This document shows, in pieces, positions 10,067 through 20,811 of a DNA stretch of 64,000 bases (positions within the stretch are counted from its first letter, which is position 1; each line of letters begins with the position of its first letter). Position numbers and translations under genes: made by a program. The stretch spans positions 74,136,426-74,200,425 of the forward strand of contig CM049309.1 of NCBI GenBank assembly GCA_026874595.1. The letters run 5' to 3'. The stretch is from Sipunculus nudus. Taxonomy: Eukaryota; Annelida; Sipuncula; Golfingiida; Sipunculidae. Below the pieces are notes generated by a model that had not been told where the DNA came from, did not search any database, and was given only the letters and a program-made list of their open reading frames with translations.

Positions 10067-11092
10067 ATGGCAAATTTCAAACCTGAGGTATTTGTTGAAG
10101 ATCCAGACCCTTATCAACTTGAAATATTGACAAAAGATCAGTTGTTGCGTTTGGGACAACACTTAGGGCTAGGTGTGAAAAAAGCTTTGAGAAAGCCTGA
10201 TATCATTGCTTAAATCATGCAAGATCTAGTTAGCAAAGGTTTAATTAAAGAGAATGAAGTGGAAACATGACCAAAAAATGACAGCCTTGCTATGCAGTTA
10301 AAATTAAAAAAGTTTGAAATTAATGCAACATGAGCTAGCATTAAACAGTTAGAGGGGGAAGAATACTAAAGGTTAGAAAGAGAAAGACAAGAAAAATTAA
10401 AAAAAAAAAATGGAGTCGAAACGACTGGAGTTAGAAAGACTTAAACTAGAATATAGTCTACGTGCTGCCCCAACTCACAGTTTTGATGTTACTAAATACA
10501 TTAGACTTTTCCAACCTTTTCCAGAAAAAGAGGTTGATAAATATTTCTTACACTTTGAGAAGGTAGCTGAAAATTTAAAATGGTCTAAGGAAAATATTAC
10601 AAAGTGTATTGACTGGCAAGGCCAGAGAAATTTTTACAGAAGTTTCAGTAGAAGCCCCTGCTGACTATGACCAGGTTAAACGGTTTACCCTAAAAGGTTA
10701 TGAGTTAGTTCCGGAGGCTTACCGCCAGAAATTCAGAAATTGGGAAAAGCGCAAAAATCAGACCTATGTAGAATTTGCTAGGACAAAAAAGCAGTTGTTT
10801 GATTGATGATGTAGTTCTAAAAAATGTAATGAAAGATTATGGCAATTTGCGCCAGTTGATATTGCTTGAAGAATTTAAGCGCCGCATTAACGCAGATGTT
10901 AAAACTTTTCTGGATGAGAAAAGTCCTGAAACACTTGACATTGCTGCTCAATTAGCTGATGATTATTCATTAACACACAAAATGTCCTTTACAAGCAAAT
11001 CAAACCAGTCATTCACAAACAAGAATGTAAATCAGTATGGTCAAAAGAAGTTTAAAGCGCAATCATCCACTGCTAGTAGTTATAACAGATAA
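10067..11092 (+). pseudogene. Gag pseudogene with SCAN-like capsid end
   Basis: Starts at ATG 10067 (MANFKPEVFVEDPDPYQ) and is broken by a stop within 50 codons and by later frameshifts near 10600 and 10800. Recognisable blocks are TLKGYELVPEAYRQKFRNW, then QTYVEFARTKKQLFD, then LRQLILLEEFKRRINADV and AAQLADDYSLTHK. This helix pattern, with AYRQKFR and the L-x2-LILLEEF helix, resembles the SCAN domain, which published work derives from the capsid of Gmr1-like elements. A decayed zinc-knuckle-like segment (CNYFENESY, then CWKL) follows at about 11110-11155. It cannot encode a working Gag. Confidence 0.8.
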
Positions 11093-11692
11093 AAAAGTCA
11101 AAGAAAATCTGTAATTACTTCGAAAACGAAAGTTATCTAATATCTGACTGCTGGAAACTTGCTAATAAACCAAAGAGTAAACCTTCTGGTTTTGTTTCAA
11201 AATCTATGCACAGCATAGTACAAGAGCCAAGCTCTTTTCATGTAAATAACAACTCCTTTATTGACTCTAATAAAGGGTTTGATGCTACTGACTCCAAAGA
11301 AGAATCCGTAAATTGCGGGGTAAGAACCTCATTTGATTCCTGCGATGAAATTTAATAAGGCTAGGTCCTTTCAAGACTCCTGCGAGGAGTATCCTCTAAA
11401 TAAGGCTAAGTCCTTTTATGACTCGTGCGAGAGTATTTCAAATGAGGCCAGGTCCTCTTATGACAAACAGAAGTTTGTTTCTGCCGAGGAATATTCCTCT
11501 GTCGACTTCCATGAGGAGTTTGATTGTAATAAGGATGTAGATTCTATTAGTGACTCTAAAAGAGAGTTTATGACTGACACTGTCAGTTCTTTGTTTGATG
11601 AAACTGAGGTAGTAGATTCCTCTCCTGACTCTGAAATGGAGTTATTTGAACCATCCATACATGATGGCTTTGTACCACATTCACGTGATTTT

Positions 11693-12502
11693 TCAGACTC
11701 TACCCCTATTAGAATTTTGAGGGACACTTGTTCAGGCCAAACTCTCATGTTAGCAAACATTTTGCCATTTTCTAATAGGTCTTTTACTTGGTACACTTCA
11801 GTTCCGCTTCACAGTATATTTTAAAGTCAGATTTTATTTCTGGGAATATTACCGTGGGCATAAGAACAACTTTCCCTTTAAGTTGCTACTAGGCAATGAT
11901 GTTGCAGGTGGAAAAGTACAGCCGGTGCCAATAGTGACAGAAAAACCGTCGCTTGATCAGGAAAAAACTGCAAATTCTTCGCGATCTCTTCGAAAGACCC
12001 AGCGAAGCATGTCTGACCGTCAACTTATTTAATCTGAGTTTTGTCATCCACAAGTAACATTTTTGGGTCATATTGTAGGGCAGGGTCAAGTAATGGATGC
12101 TAAAATAAGTGCTATTTCTGCATTTCCTGGATCAGAAAACAAAAAGCAAATAATGCGTTTTCTTGGTATGGTTGGATACTATAGAAAGTTTTGTCCAAAT
12201 TTTTCTGCTGTTGCTGAACCTTAGACTAATTTGTTAAAGAAGAAACAAAATTTGTATGGAATGTCCAGTGTGAAAATGCATTTCAGAATTTGAAAGCAAT
12301 TCTGCAAAGTTCACCAGTTATAGCAGCTCCCGACCTTTCTGTACCTTTTAAGTTAACTGTAGATGCTAGTGATACTGCTGCTGGTGCTGTGTTGTTACAA
12401 GAAGACAGTGATGGCATAGATCATCCAATTTGTTCTTTTTTAAAAAAGTTTAATGCAAACCAGAAAAACTACTCCACTATTGAAAAGAATGTTTGGCTTT
12501 GA
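11693..12502 (+). pseudogene. Protease / RT end / RNase H pseudogene
   Basis: A protease-like segment (PIRILRDTCSGQT, with DTC where DTG or DSG is expected) lies at about 11718-11760, and its tail (LGNDVAGGKVQP) at about 11893-11928. Directly after this come the RT connection (VTFLGHIVGQGQV, 12055-12093; FLGMVGYYRKFCPNF, 12160-12204) and RNase H (VDASDTAAGAVLLQED, then NYSTIEKN). Several stops and shifts interrupt it. The RT fingers/palm and all of integrase are missing, so a large deletion joined protease to the RT thumb. RNase H is cut short before its last conserved part. Confidence 0.8.
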
Positions 12503-12595
12503 TTTTGGCATTGCAACATTTTGAAGTTTTTGAAAAATTTAGTGATTTTTTTAATTTTTTTAGAAAACTTTCTTTTTTTCTTACAGGAGGGGGAG

Positions 12596-12970
12596 TGTTA
12601 CAGGTGTCTCTTTTATTGTGCGCTGTTGACATTTTGTTTCGAGTTGGGCTCAAGTCCCGGGCGTTGCTATGGCGTGTAGAGATACAGCGCTCGATGTAAT
12701 CCGTACTGGGTGAACCCTGGCGTGCAGGACACAGCGCTCGTGCTAATCTGGAATTTTCTGGGCTGTTCGCGCCCTAAGAGCGCGTGTCTTGTATTGTTCT
12801 TGGGGATGTTCGTGAAATAAAAGTTTCTAGGTTTGGGGGAGAAGCTATAAATTAGGGGCTGTGTTTAGAGCCCAGGAAGAGGAGAGAGAAATATTCCAGC
12901 GGACACGGAAGGGTGTGAGTCAGTTTGTGTACCTTTCTGATAACTGCAGCTATTCCCATAAATTCTAAGG
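12596..12970 (+). repeat. 3' LTR, truncated
   Basis: Begins TGTTACAGGTGTCTCTTTTA right after the purine tract and aligns with the solo LTR at 34497. Shared blocks include TTAGGGGCTGTGTTT, AATATTCCAGCGGACAC and GTCAGTT, with similar spacing. Similarity fades near 12970, so the 3' part is lost or too diverged to follow. Confidence 0.75.
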
Positions 12971-13261
12971 CATTTGAATCGCAGAGAGCCTGTCGCAGCG
13001 TACTCTAGCGCCATGTCGGCCCTCTGACATTACGACCAGATAACTGGCTGTCAGATTAAGTATAGGCTTACCAGCCCAATTATCATTGCCTACTGAGTCG
13101 GACTGTCACGGCTAAGCGCCCTCTATCAGAAATTAAGCGTTAAGCGTCCGAAAATCGTTTCGGACAAAATCGAGTCGAAGCAAGAACAGATATTGTGTTG
13201 GTTAACTATAAATAAGTAGTTGGTCCATGGCCAAATAACGGGTCCTACCAATCTATGAAAT

Positions 13262-13795
13262 GAAAGCCCCGTGAGACATACACGAGTCTGCATCACGAAC
13301 TGCTGTACGATCGAACCTTGTAATTTAAAGTGCATGGCCTATTGCGGTATCTGATGTCTTGTTATATCGAAAATATCTGATAAAAAATAAGCTAGAAAAA
13401 ATCAAACCAAGGTTCTTCGCTTTGTTTATACCGACGTGCTTATAGCATGAGGGACTAAAATGATGCGAACAAATTCCAAAAGGCCAAATCAGAGTAACAA
13501 GAATTCGCACGCAAAGGACCTTTTGCAACTACTGATCTATCAGCTTGTGATCTCACCAACCACCTTAGGTTACATCGTTTTTCTGTTTCGCAGTATTGGC
13601 GCATGTAGCGTGTTTACTAACATATGTATCCGTCACAGAGGCGTTATAAGACCTTATCTACTGTTCATTCATATGTAGTCAGTGTAACCCAAAAGGACAT
13701 ACATTGTACAAAAGAGGTAGGTGAATACCCGGCTTTAACTGGTCATTTGTAATAATATAACGCAGAGACATTGTCCATCGTTGGATATTAGACTG
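13262..13795 (+). repeat. Dispersed repeat R4, copy 1 (interrupted)
   Basis: Two blocks match the copy at 27050-27225: TGCATCACGAACTGCT with neighbours (13292-13307), and 'cgcagagacattgtccatcg' (about 13761-13780). They are contiguous in the 27-kb copy but here are separated by about 400 bp that contains an R5-like segment. A third diverged copy lies at about 46530-46690. Class unknown. Confidence 0.5.
13540..13745 (+). repeat. Dispersed repeat R5, copy 1
   Basis: Shares ordered, diverged blocks with 17755-18045: 'aaccaccttaggtta', a 'gtgtttactaaca' block, 'ccgtcac', and then 'aggtgaatacccggcttta'. No coding frame. Confidence 0.45.
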
Positions 13796-15156
13796 TAGTT
13801 GAGCCTGTAGAAAAAAAAAGTATTTTATTCTCGAAGTCAATGCGCTCAATGAATTTCCGAAGTAAAATTTAAAGTGGTGTGGGGGGGGGGGGGGGGGTCA
13901 TGCCTGCTGACATGTCAAGCTATGGGGCCTCTTATAAGTATGAGAAAGCGGCATCCGGTCCTGTTCTTCACTTGTTCAAATAAATACTAGCACATACACG
14001 TATATTGGAAAATGTGCTGTAACGCACAATTGTCTGAGGCAGTAACAAAGTCATAAAAAATGATAAAACTTTAAAAGACATTTTACCTGGTCAGTTCCCT
14101 GCCTGCTTGAACAAATATTAAACCTTACATCTTTCACACGAAATCTTGCGCTTACTATTCTTGAGCTATTTATGGGGAATATTTAAGGGAATATTACAGA
14201 AAATGTCAGAACTTGAAATATCTGTTTTAAATGACCACGTAGGTAAATTTGCATAAATTTGAATTATATGCTCATCATTGATAAAATGCGCACTTTTCAT
14301 ATTTTGATATTAAAAAAATATTAGGAGTCTTCAGGTCAAAATCTCCCCGTGTTGCTGCGTATGTATGTATTTATGTATGTATGTATACTACAATAACCCA
14401 TATATGCTTACAACAGGCGGGGGGAAAACGCATCAACATAAATTTTTGTACAATCGACACAAGCTAAATATATAATAAACAAAATTAAGTCTTATATCTT
14501 CTGTTCGGTTTTCAGTTAGGTTTCTGTGTATGTTGTTTTGTTGTATGCTCAGTACAGTGCTTCACTGTATTAAGTCATGTTTGTATAAGATTACCTGTTA
14601 CCCCAGATCTCTATATATGATTAATTATGTTCGTTTTTTGTTCCGGCGTTCAATGATAAAATTTGCAAACGATATACATCAGATCTTGCAGCCTTTTTAT
14701 GAAAATTATATATTGATTACGCTAGAAATATGTATAGTTATAATAGAAAAAAATTGATTTATTCAGCTGTGGATGCAGAAGGGGGCCCAGGGAGTCTGCA
14801 CCCCGACATTCTCACACACACTTTCTGAGCCAGCGCAATATTTTCACGCTATACCCCCACCCACACTTCTAGACCTGTTGACCTTTCTATAGGCCGACCA
14901 CAATAACTTTGTTAGTTATTAAAATAGTATATACAATTTAAATTGATTATACCTTTGTTGTTTACTTGTTACGATTTGATGAATAAGCAACAATTGTCTA
15001 TAGGGAGTGGATCATGTTGTTCAACGGTAAAAGAAAAGCAGGCAAATGCAAACATAGTCGAGTTTTGACCTGCAGATGTATATATAGTATGATATTTGTC
15101 TCGTATATTGAACCTGTGGCACGGCGGTCTGGGGGTCTTCACTTGTCCCATCACAT

Positions 15157-15160
<4 letters not shown>

Positions 15161-15222
<62 letters not shown>
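15161..15222. repeat. (TA)n microsatellite
   Basis: About 30 TA units. Confidence 0.97.
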
Positions 15223-15223
<1 letters not shown>

Positions 15224-15274
15224 CAGTTTTTACTTTTTCGTAGCTAGCCTAAATGAATCATTTGATAAGTTTTA

Positions 15275-15382
15275 TTGCCTAGTTAATAATAAATAAAATA
15301 CCTAAAATGATTTCCTAGTTAATAATAAATAAAATATCTAAAATGATTGCCTAGTTAATAATAAATAAAATACGTATAATGG
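15275..15382. repeat. 36-bp tandem repeat, three units
   Basis: Three adjacent units of TTGCCTAGTTAATAATAAAT plus AAAATACCTAAAATGA with very few differences, so a recent local triplication. Confidence 0.95.
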
Positions 15383-16017
15383 TGGACAGTGAGATTAAGC
15401 CCTTAATTTATACAAAAGATGGAAATTCTCTGGAAACATAGCCAAAATCAACAACGCTTAACCATTCAAATTTTCCCTCTGATGCGTAAAGACATTTACC
15501 CGTACATTTGTACTTTTGATGACTTCATCTTGCTACTTTTTTATTTAAAATGTCATCTTGGATTCTTTCACATTAACAGTCTGTTTCTTGACTTATCTCC
15601 CACAAATGTGATAAACGCCATAAACATGTTAAACGATGTGACTATATATGATCCAAAAACAAATATGTTTAATTCTTTTCTGAACGCTTTGTTCATGCTT
15701 TGTTCTCTTTGTGGCGTTTGGTCGGCATATCCTGTGAAGAAAAACTGAGCACAGCCAGCAAGGAAAAGAAAGATAGGCAGGAAAAATAAACGTTGCGAAA
15801 ATATTTGAGCGTGAGATGAACCCTGGTTATATTTAAAATCCTGCTGACGGTCGTGAGTGAAAATTGATTTGGAAAAGCCAAAGAGCTTGTGGGTTGTTCA
15901 TGGTAGTAACTTTGGGAGAGGTAATGAAAAATTGATGAACCGTCATAACCACTAAAAGAAATCGATTGAGAGGAAACTTACAACCATGACAAACAATATG
16001 AAAAACGTCCTTACGCT
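15383..16017. other. No gene; one R3 copy
   Basis: An open frame at 15419-15748 (109 codons) has no family features. A copy of R3 lies at about 15808-15935. Confidence 0.5.
15808..15935 (+). repeat. Dispersed repeat R3, copy 2
   Basis: Contains 'tgaaccctggtt', 'tcctgctgacggtc' and 'aaaattgattt' in the same order as 29490-29600 and 5970-6110. Confidence 0.55.

Positions 16018-16053
<36 letters not shown>
16018..16053. repeat. (CA)n(TA)n microsatellite
   Basis: A short compound dinucleotide array. Confidence 0.95.
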
Positions 16054-16209
16054 CAGGGCTGATGTAACTGCAGCTAAAGCTTTAGCTTTGTTTTGTCAAA
16101 TGTTACCTGAAACCGTTTTCTGTTCCATAATAAAAAAAAATATTTTGTTCATTTTTACAGATCCTGTATTTCTTGCACAAAGGTTGAACATATACATGGA
16201 TACACACGA

Positions 16210-16266
<57 letters not shown>
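16210..16266. repeat. (TA)n microsatellite
   Basis: About 28 TA units. Confidence 0.97.
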
Positions 16267-16273
<7 letters not shown>

Positions 16274-18206
16274 ATGTATAATGCCTGAATCACTTTTCAT
16301 CGCACCGGGTAGTCCGTATCAATTCATAAGCGCACAACCGGTGTGCGGTTGACCTGCCATGGCCTTGAACTTGCCACAGTATTTTCCATGACGGCCTCTA
16401 TGTACATCCGGGGCTAGAAGCCAACGGATTCGGCCAAATTGTTCCGAATTAACTCATGGTACAAGCTTTTGCTCGGATAATAAGGAAACCCAGAATGCTC
16501 TTCCACCGGAATGAGAGGATATAGGAGCGGGAATCCCTTTCTCCACAGACAAGTTTTTTATTTCACATTGCAGACATTACGTCATGTATGCAAAGATACT
16601 AAATGGTCAAAGATTGTATCAATAGAAGTTTCGTAAAGATGCCTTCCTCAAAGGAATTGTTATTAATTATATGAAAACAAAATATTATTACTTCATGACT
16701 TATCATGAAAAAAAGCAGGAATGACCATTTCTTCCTGCACACAGTAAGCCAACACAGACGGGGCCGACTGCAGCTCAAAGTCCTATAACAATAACAATAC
16801 TTCCATACTTCTATGAAGGCGCTGTAGGCTACAGCCGTTCTTGAAATATTTGGTAACAGACATTATATCAGGTATGTATCAGCATCAGATTGTAAGAATT
16901 TTTGGATCAACAGAATTTTAAGTTCATTTTAGACGCCATCTTGAAAACGATTTGACTGAATTCTTACTCATTATTCATACTCATTCACTTTCTGTAAGAA
17001 ATTGCTGACCATGATATGAAAGTCAAACTCTTAATAATTCATGACTTATCTTAGAAAAGGCGAGTCTGACGATATCAGCCGGCAGAAAGATGGCGCAACC
17101 AAAGGATTATGTTTGCATATTCATTAAATCATCAATAAGTCTGTAAAGATTCATGATGACAGTTGCAGCGGCTGGTTAGATATTTGGTAACAGACGGTGG
17201 ACGTCGCCATCGCATAAGTTCACAGGGGGAACTATAAATGCTGCTTCTTCTGAATTTTATTTTTTAATTAATATTTTTCGAAATTAATTGCCCTTTCCCA
17301 TACAGAGAAGATTTTTCATATTGTTTGAACACAGTCTCATTTATTCCACTTTATTATGGAAACCTAACTCCATTTTGGCATATAAAGCCAAACTGGACCA
17401 AATACATACACCTGTATGTTTAAGCTTGGGACAGAAGCTGATTTTTTTAAAATTACTTATATATATTATTCATTGACAGGTTGACTGTATGAGAAATTAA
17501 AGGTTCCTATCCCGATATCAGACGTGCATTAAAGAAAGGTAATCTCATGAACCTGTTATATAAACAAAACAAAATGCGTCTGTCTCACGGTGCACAGACT
17601 GACCGTTTTTATATCCACGATTTTGTAACATATCTGGCTTCAACCAAAAGGCCGCCGATTGTAATCCTGCAACAGAACCATTAAGGCCATCTTGTGGCAA
17701 ATCCGAGGAAACGGGGTTTTGCAAATGACAAACGATAGTGTGGCCTCACATGCTCTCACTGGTCAACTAGTGTGTAATCAACCACCTTGGGTAAACTGCT
17801 TTTCCTGTTTGTCAATATGGGCACGTGCACCGTGTTAACTAACAGCTGGTAGCTAAACAACCTCATACACCCGTCACTGCGTTAAATAATATTCAATAAT
17901 CCCTCAGAAGACGGAGAATAAAATGAGCATTAAAACTTTCTTACCGGGAATTATAACTTCATTGATATGTACCCGGAGTATGTCAAAATTACATAAATTC
18001 TTTACTTAAGGCAGGTGAATACCTGGCCTTAAATTTGAGGTATATACCTGCATATAAAAATCAAATCTATAATCTAAATTCTGTTTTGCCAGCCAAAACA
18101 TTTCTTATCAATGTCACACAGGTAAAGATGTGAACGTCCAGGTTCTTTTAAAAATAACTGGGTAAACACATACATACGTACTCTACAAAAAAATAAGACC
18201 TGTGTT

Positions 18207-18210
<4 letters not shown>
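16267..18210. other. No gene; diverged repeats
   Basis: No coding similarity. ATATTTGGTAACAGAC occurs twice, about 340 bp apart (near 16845 and 17188), with similar context ('aaagatg', 'catgatga'), suggesting an old local duplication. R5 copy 2 lies at 17755-18045. Confidence 0.5.
17755..18045 (+). repeat. Dispersed repeat R5, copy 2
   Basis: Aligned by eye with 13540-13745: 'aaccaccttgggtaaa', 'gtgttaactaaca', 'cccgtcac' and 'aggtgaatacctggcctta'. Confidence 0.45.

Positions 18211-18260
<50 letters not shown>
18211..18260. repeat. (TA)n microsatellite
   Basis: About 25 TA units. Confidence 0.97.
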
Positions 18261-18262
<2 letters not shown>

Positions 18263-19290
18263 CAAAAATAAGTTGCCTACATTTATTGGAAAGGCGTTCT
18301 CTTTACATCAACAATGAATATAATCACATATTAATTACATTGAGTCCAATCACGACGGCAAACAATAAGGTTTCTGATTACTTGGTTCCAAAATGCGTTT
18401 TTTGCTCTGAAATGTCCTTTATATAGACATCACTTGTGGATACCTCACACATCGACTATCCACGCTAGAAGACCATCTTAGCTGTCTCCACTGTAACATA
18501 TGTAGACCGGCCTTAGGAATGCTGAAGGTATCGTAAGTCTATACGCTAAAACGGGCCCCTTCTGCCCATAAAGTCCAATTCCACTCCTTTTGAATGCTTG
18601 CTGACGTCACAACTTCCGATTGTCCTCCGGCCAATCATTACTCCAAATTACGCCGACTGTCAATCACTGCACGAATATTAATAAGGAAACAAGTAACAGT
18701 GTGTGAGAAAATCTAACTTACATGGGTGCACTTCCTTTGAAATCTAACACAAACAATAGTGATCGCTAAAACAGAAGAGGCTCCGTCTAAATTAAACCGT
18801 ACTGAAATTAACATCAGACGAGACATGTGTGCTGTCTAACAACTAGACTGCCCTGAAATTAACATCTAACGGGACACGTGTGTCCTTTAACCAACTATCT
18901 AACGCTGTTATGTAAACATTATGTAAACACTCCATATTAATGCACAATAAATTATCAAAACAATCATCTGGCTATTATCCTTACTACAATATGTAACACA
19001 ATACCAAGTCACAGCTCTCTGGTGACAATCTTATAGATTTTCCGAATTACATTATAATTGTAGTAGTAGTTGAAATGTACAAAATATATGTCTACACCCT
19101 GTTCCCATATGTATGAAAAGGCAAATTTTGGCCATGTATCCACACATGGTGAGTCCCTAAAGCCAGTTGGCCGGGGGAGGGGGGTTTAGCCCTTCCCATT
19201 TGTCCCTGAAAATCGCATAACATATCGTACAAAATGGCGACAAGTAATAAAATTAAATTTTATCACTCCACTGCCACACCGTGCGTTTCA
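18261..19290. other. No gene seen
   Basis: AT-rich sequence. A short direct duplication, 'GAAATTAACATCTAACGGGA' and its variant, occurs at about 18804 and 18855. Nothing else was recognised. Confidence 0.5.
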
Positions 19291-19294
19291 GAAA

Positions 19295-20703
19295 ATGATT
19301 TCCATGTATTGCTGCTATCTGGACTCATCCAAGACTTTCGATGTGGTATGGCACAATTGCCTTTTTGTAAAATTATTTGAACTGGGCGTGGAAGGCAAAT
19401 ATTGGAGAATCTTACGTAAAGCTTATACGGGAATATTGAGCTGTGTATTGTATGATGGTATCTGGTTTGTCTTTGGTTTAAACTTCAACGTTCTATAAGA
19501 CAGGGAGGGGTATTGTCTCCGTGGTTATATATTATTTTTATAAACGAGTTTCTGTTTGAGCCTAGAGATAGTAAGTGTAGCGCTAGAATAGGAGATATTT
19601 TTGCGGGGTCTCAAACACAGGCAGACGATGAAATGGTAATATCCCTCAGTGTCAGTGGATTGCAGAGGATGATCGATATTTGTAATGTATAGAGTGGGAA
19701 ATGGCGATTAAATTAAATCCAAAGAAAACCAGAGTTATGATAACTGGAGAAACCCAGACACAGTTTAATTGACTAAATACCGAGCGTGTATGGATATTGG
19801 GACAAGAGAATATTGAACAAGTGCGAATTCATAAGCATCTATAGATTATTTCAAATTCAGACATGAAATCTAAGGACAGGGTAATTAATGCATGTCGGCA
19901 GAGTGTCGATGCTTGCTCTAGCGGGCATTGGTGTTAGGCCTCAGGGATTTAATCTATTAACAGCTAGCAACCTGTATAAAATTATAGTCTTACCGGGGGC
20001 TCTCTATGGATGTGAACTGTGGAACATCCTTTTAGCGACAGATAGATTGCACTCGAGAGAATGCATCGCATTTTTTGGAAATTTAGTCAGTTTCTCAATT
20101 TAACAGCCAGGACAGATATTGTATTATCATGTCTTGGAATGCCGCCCATGATGTCTTTTATTAATAAAGCGAAACTGTTTTTAATGGGAAGGGTATGCAG
20201 TTTAAGAGAGGATTATGTATGCAGGTTAATTTTTGACAGTCTACTTTTAGGTGAATATTTTGATAAGAAAAGTAAACCTTGACTTATTTATGATATTTGA
20301 AGATTTTATAATTATATGGGTTAAAAGATATTGTTTATAATTATTTATCATGTGGACTGTTTCCAACTACGGCTCAATGGAAATTGCTAGTGATGGAAAA
20401 AATATGTAATTATGAGGAAAAGGAAATATGGACTCGCTTAAATACGAACACTAGTTTAACATTCTATAGAGATATTATGGATAACCCTTTCATACCTTCA
20501 ATATGTTGGTACGCTGTTCGATCGATACCAGTGTCTCTTATGAAATTTTCGCTCTTTGTCAAGATCTTGGTACATTATAGTCATTTTGATGCGACCTTTC
20601 TCTGTCATTTATGTGATTATATTGTTTTTAACCCGCGATGCACACGGCCCCATGCGCTGTTTTTTGTTGACGCATTTGATCGTGCCGGGTCCACAGCTTT
20701 TTA
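19295..20703 (+). pseudogene. Non-LTR retrotransposon RT pseudogene (LINE A)
   Basis: The frame shifts, but the order of motifs is that of a LINE reverse transcriptase. Motif A is YLDSSKTFDVVWHN (about 19306-19350), with LFVKLFELGVEGKYWRIL after it. Motif B is RQGGVLSPWLYIIF (about 19498-19540). Motif C is QADDEMVISLS (about 19620-19652), followed by a thumb (LQRMIDIC, then VWILGQENIEQV). A C-terminal part (LCDYIVFN, then CTRPHALFFVDAF) reaches 20703. Many stops and small indels make it non-functional. The 5' end, with endonuclease, is missing. It is of the general CR1/Jockey type; the clade is not certain by eye. Confidence 0.75.
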
Positions 20704-20811
20704 ACACAAGTCTACAGGAGTGAGCAAATGGTTTTAGGCAATATTTTGCAGGTTCATATTTATTTTAAAGGAAAGAAGGTATTTTTCCAGTTGATTCAAC
20801 CCTCTTTATAG
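20704..20811. other. Short junction between two LINE fragments
   Basis: No feature seen. It probably contains the end of LINE A. Confidence 0.4.

Larger units (their letters stand above)
9860..12970 (+). mobile_element. Decayed Gmr1-like LTR retrotransposon
   Basis: In order: a 5' LTR remnant, a tRNA-Pro-type primer site, Gag with a SCAN-like capsid end, a decayed knuckle and protease, the end of reverse transcriptase, part of RNase H, a purine tract (AGGAGGGGGAG, 12585-12595), and a 3' LTR start. The reading frames carry several stops and frameshifts, and integrase plus most of reverse transcriptase are gone. RNase H is the last domain before the LTR, as in Gmr1-like elements, but because RNase H itself is cut short the original order cannot be proved from this copy. 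The LTR belongs to the same family as the solo LTR at 34497-35331. Confidence 0.8.
12971..15160. other. No gene; dispersed repeats R4 and R5
   Basis: No protein family was recognised. Two diverged repeat families (R4 near 13262-13795, R5 near 13540-13745) lie here, with a poly-G run at 13880-13897 and a small (GTAT)n array near 14356-14387. Confidence 0.5.

Noticed and set aside
9860-12970. Endogenous retrovirus with envelope
   Set aside because: No envelope-like frame follows RNase H; the purine tract and LTR come directly after.
15014-15296. Tyr/Ile-repeat open frames near TA arrays (also near 16096, 18074, 22853, 53057, 55979, 60885)
   Set aside because: TA arrays translate as Tyr-Ile repeats; no gene evidence.
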